Source: Cristatella mucedo (Eukaryota > Bryozoa > Phylactolaemata > Cristatellidae). From it: a DNA stretch of 64,000 nt. Location: NCBI GenBank assembly GCA_009760855.2, contig WPIO01000006.1:126001-190000 (forward strand), written 5' to 3'. A model generated the notes under the pieces. That model saw only the letters and a list, made by a program, of their open reading frames with translations, was not told the origin of the DNA and ran no database searches. Positions 47,526 to 64,000 of this stretch are shown here, one piece after another (the first letter of the stretch is position 1; every line of letters starts with the position of its first letter). Made by a program: the position numbers and the translations under genes.

Positions 47526-48828
47526 TAATAAGGATAACAGTAGAGCACTTTTAGAGCACCTAAGGAGAACTAAATCTCTGTCAACTGCACTTCACATTGC
47601 AGCAAATGAAGTCAGGTCATTGCTCATGCTGAGCGTCTCGATTTTTCTCGGTCAACAGTGTTTACGAGTCGCATGAACCTGCCCCCATCCGGCTGATTCA
47701 TGATAAGGTGTGGGCAGACAAGGCGTGCCAGATATGCAGAGACTCACCAATTGGCAAGTGGAGCCAGCTCCTGTGACTCTGCACGTCTGGCTAGCCAGCC
47801 AGCCAGCTGCCTGTCTCCATTTTGCTTGCGTTTGGAATCTGGCATGCCAAATCGCTCACAGCTTTCACGGCCGATTAGTGTGAGGACTGCTGCTAGTGTG
47901 ACCGCAGAAGCAGCTAACCAAGCTATAAACTGGTGAAGGCTGTAAAAAAGCTTGTATTGCAGTCGTATGTCATACTTTTCTTATCATTTTATTATCTTCT
48001 TTTGGCTTAGCGTTCTTTGTTCGATTGACTCGTTCTTCGGTAGGACTTGTCTTTTTTTGGGTTGCAGGTCTGCAATTAGTAGTTGTCGTCTGTTGCTGCT
48101 CCTATTTTGATTGTGTATTCAAACAATTGATAAAAGCTGACCCGAGTATAGTGACTGCGATAGGTAGGAGGGCCAATGGGCCACCTTCAGCCATGCTCTG
48201 AATGGCTGCCTAAGATAATAGGCTAAGCATGATCTCGTTGTCTAGCTCGGATTCGAGTCGTTGATGCAGCAATGCCCACTTTATTACTATCGACAAGGTA
48301 GGAGAAGGGAGTAGATAGGCTTGTGCACTTGGGAGTCAAGATCAAGTCAAGAAGCTGCTCGACATTGGCCAGCAGCTGCTGCTGCGGGGGTGGGGGAGAC
48401 CTGCTGTGCTGTGCCAGGCTAAATGCATTGCATGCTGCTGTTGCTGTTGCTGCTGCTGCCGGTGGCGCTGCTGAGTATGCAGAAGCAAGCGGCAAGTGGT
48501 TGTGCATGTAGATGCCGGCAGCGGATGTGCAGTTACAAGTGGCTATAAGAGGCAGTGTACTCCTGGAAAACAAGCCGCTCCCCCTCATCCACTACCCCAA
48601 GTAACCGGGATTTTCATGCTGCCTTGCAAAGGACCCTCCACGCACATGCTGCAGCCACAGAGTCCTTTGAATTAAAGCTGCCAAAAGCAGAATTTGACTC
48701 CCACACAGCGCCGTTATCTCTCCTATATTCTGTCCCTCAAGTGACACCACAAAGCGATCCTCTAGAGCCTTGATCGATGCCGATCGATGCCGGCGCTCGT
48801 CGGAGCATCCTACTGGTGCGCAGCAGAC

Positions 48829-49115
48829 TAGCTGATTTAACAGCCGCATTTGTATCTCTACTAATTAAAGCAAGAACATTCGTCATGCCGCAAGATGGCG
48901 CACCTCTCCATCAATCAGCAAGACGGCGCAGCGGTATCTTCCGTGACGGAACTACTACGACACTGCAAAGCTAGTCCACAGGCTGTGCGAGCTGCTCGTA
49001 ACGACAGAAGAGCCTCAACGGCTGTCACCACCACTTGCAGTTGGCAATAAAGGATCGTCCACTGCAGGATTCGAACCCACGAGTCTTCCTTATGCAGGAG
49101 GTCAGATTAAGAAGG
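48829..49115 (-). mobile_element. SINE family 2 copy, interrupted by a short element
   Basis: The SINE's outer end (48829-48855) and the rest (48999-49115, with a good B box GGATTCGAACCC on the plus strand) are separated by about 143 bases. Removing these restores the normal SINE order TTTGTA then TAACGACAGAAGAGCC. Confidence 0.8.
48856..48998 (-). mobile_element. Short dispersed element (MITE-like), copy 2
   Basis: Its reverse complement matches 3963-4085. Being inserted inside a SINE gives both of its ends almost to the base. No clear terminal inverted repeat or target duplication. Confidence 0.65.
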
Positions 49116-50820
49116 GTATACTGTTGCAATCTCGGCCTCAGCAGCTGAATGGAGGGAGGAGTAGGCGGTGGAGGGAGGGGTCACTGCACACCAGCGATCG
49201 TGCTGAGCTCTTGCCTTATTGACTGGCATGCAATAAAGCTACTTCAGCCACTTGCAATAAAATAGAGAACCGGCAGGAAGTAATTATGCCCTAGTCCGAC
49301 TATCCTGCACTGCACCTGCAAGTAGTTTCTTCTCTTTTCGAGTCCTTAACCCAACCAAGGTCGTGACTCTAGCGCTGCCTGCAGCAGGGAGGGGGCGCAT
49401 GGTGCACATGCACCGGTGAATGAGCTTCGAGGCCAACCTTCCAAAATTTCTCTTTCTGATTTTGCGACCCTGCTGCCGATATCGAATGAACGGTCTCACC
49501 CCCTCCGAGAGGGCGCATCTTAACGGTAGGAGCCGTTAAGCAGAGCAGCAGACGGTGCTTGATACGCCTCTTTTGAAAGTTTGTATTGTGTCTCTCTATA
49601 TTTTTTGCTCCACTGGGGGCTCCTGTGCTCGATAGGTGGTCATACCTGAGGAAAGGGACAGGGAGGGCCTGGCTCTAGCAGTAGCCCTGTGCCCTGTGCC
49701 CTGTGCCCCGTGCCCCGTGCACATTACCATGTCGTTGCAATGCGAGGCATCATACTATGCAGTACTCGTGCCCGCAGAGCTGGACCACAACCGGTGAGAA
49801 TTGCAAAGCACCGCAACTACCCCGGCACCTTCCGCCCTCTGGTGCTGCCGCCTGGTGGCCGATGGTGGTGGTGGTGGTGGCTTAGGCACGGCTCTCTGCA
49901 CCGCCAGTGCAGTGCAGAGGAAGGACGCCGTGCATCGTCGCCGTCTCATCAGCACCTTCACACTTGTCAGACGGCTGACTGTATTGAGTTCGTGGTGGGG
50001 TCGCTGCCTAGAGCAAACCTGGTCAGCAAGTGAAGGGGGGGGAATAGGGGGGTGGTGTTTGGCCGTGGGCGGCTGCAACAAACGATTACCAGTCAGCTGC
50101 TGCCCATGCGATGATCAGCCTCGACGGGATGGAGCAGTCAGCCCAGGCCAGCACGGCTGCGCCCTCTTCTGACGCAGGGCTCACTAGGGCGGCTGGTTGG
50201 ATCTCCCCTCTCGGAGGGATATTTCCGCTCTCGCAAAAAGACTGCGGGTTTTCTCCGTGCTCGTTTTGGGGCTCCTCGGAACCGCTCTCCATTGGCCACC
50301 TGATAGTGCTAGATGAGTGCTTCGATGGCTCCAGCGTTGCTAAGTTTGTGAGCCCGGTTTCATTGATTCATCAAATGACGTCTTGAGAGAAATAAGGATG
50401 CGGCTTGTTGTTCTGGGCTGGGGGTGAGGCCAAGGCTTATGACGTCAGCGGCGCCAGTGCTAGCAACGAGCCCTGTTCGACCGTGGCTGCGCAGCTGCTG
50501 CCTCTTCTGCGCTGCCGGCTGACTCGTGTGCCTGCCAGCTCGCCTGCCCTCTTCACTTGTATCACTGCTGCCGCTGCTGCTTCCGCAGCAGCAGTTGATC
50601 TCGGTTTCGGCAGTCGAGCTCCTAGTCCTCTCGAGATGGCGCTCCCAGTCTCGGTGCTGCCGCTTTCTTCGTGCAGCAGTCAGATCGGCGACCGGTGGCA
50701 CGTGGTCAGTGGACAGCAGAGCATCGGCCAGCCGAGCTCATCAGCAGGAGCGGCAGCAGTGCGGCGCTCGGCAGGTGGAGAAAGAGCACGGGAAGGAAGA
50801 GGAGGTGGTGGTGGTGGTGG
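49116..50820. other. Upstream region of the convertase gene
   Basis: CAG/CTG- and GGT-rich sequence with several short tandem runs, such as CCCTGTG units near 49684-49710. An open frame from 50405 leads in-frame into the convertase signal peptide, so the 5' untranslated exon is probably here. No promoter element can be placed. Confidence 0.4.
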
Positions 50821-50823
50821 TGG
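50800..50823. repeat. (GGT)n run just before the convertase start codon
   Basis: About eight GGT units ending one base before the ATG region. Read through, it would give polyglycine, which supports starting translation at 50825. Confidence 0.85.
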
Positions 50824-50824
50824 A

Positions 50825-63708
<12,884 letters not shown>

Positions 63709-63894
63709 GTAGGGGTACTGCCTGGTGATCTGCTGCTACTGTTGAACGTTATGCTCTGTGCACTGATCATTGGCCCACCTCCATCCGGCCGACTTCGGCT
63801 GACACCCGCACGCCGGACCGAATCTGGTCGCATCGCATTTGCTGCAGCCGTTGCCAAAAGCTGCTCAGCTGAGCATCAGCTGTGCGATCCGACT

Positions 63895-63927
<33 letters not shown>

Positions 63928-64000
63928 GACATTCTCTCACGGTGCAGCAAGATATCCAGCGTTAGCCAATGGTTATTTAGCCGAAGTCGCCCAGCGTGCT
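63709..64000 (+). other. Convertase intron 9, partial
   Basis: No exon seen before the window edge. Contains a (CTG)n run at 63897-63930, about eleven units. The exon with the catalytic serine must lie further right. Confidence 0.7.

Overview
The window looks like invertebrate metazoan nuclear DNA. Its genes are split by many introns, one of them over 5 kb, and the introns are filled with non-LTR retrotransposon fragments, tRNA-derived SINEs and long (GA)n, (CT)n and (TA)n tracts. There are no bacterial-type operons, and the long open frames in the tracts are artefacts. I cannot name the species from sequence alone. A lophotrochozoan or other marine invertebrate would fit the L2/CR1-type LINE tails.

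Three conserved host genes can be rebuilt exon by exon, with splice sites and phases agreeing at nearly every junction. (1) 9.76-20.78 kb, plus strand: an aromatic amino acid hydroxylase, best read as phenylalanine hydroxylase. It has an ACT domain, the full catalytic domain and a short C-terminus lacking the usual tetramerisation helix. (2) 38.90-26.37 kb, minus strand: mitochondrial ribosomal protein L47 (uL29m), six exons. (3) 50.83 kb to beyond the right edge, plus strand: a kexin/furin-family proprotein convertase with PC7/kexin-like features, nine exons visible; the serine exon lies outside the window.

Three more genes are proposed with lower confidence from exon-phase agreement only: a minus-strand 282-residue protein (45.69-43.15 kb), a plus-strand gene ending at 40.49 kb that may share a divergent promoter region with MRPL47, and a small minus-strand gene (24.31-23.83 kb).

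The left edge (0.87-1.83 kb) carries a decayed partial copy of the hydroxylase gene, containing two exons and the intron between them. A roughly 1.5-kb inverted-repeat element cuts it off.

The rest is mostly repeats. There are two LINE families (A with an ATT-rich tail, B with an ATTAC tail) and two tRNA-derived SINE families, one of which borrows the tail of LINE A. A short dispersed element of about 130 bp is found once inside a SINE. A 2.1-kb composite unit is bounded by inverted arms made of GGACATTCCCCC-like motifs, and it encloses 122-bp tandem repeats and a degenerate CCCTAAA array. The hydroxylase gene body (about 11.3-15.6 kb) is much richer in GC and CpG than its surroundings.
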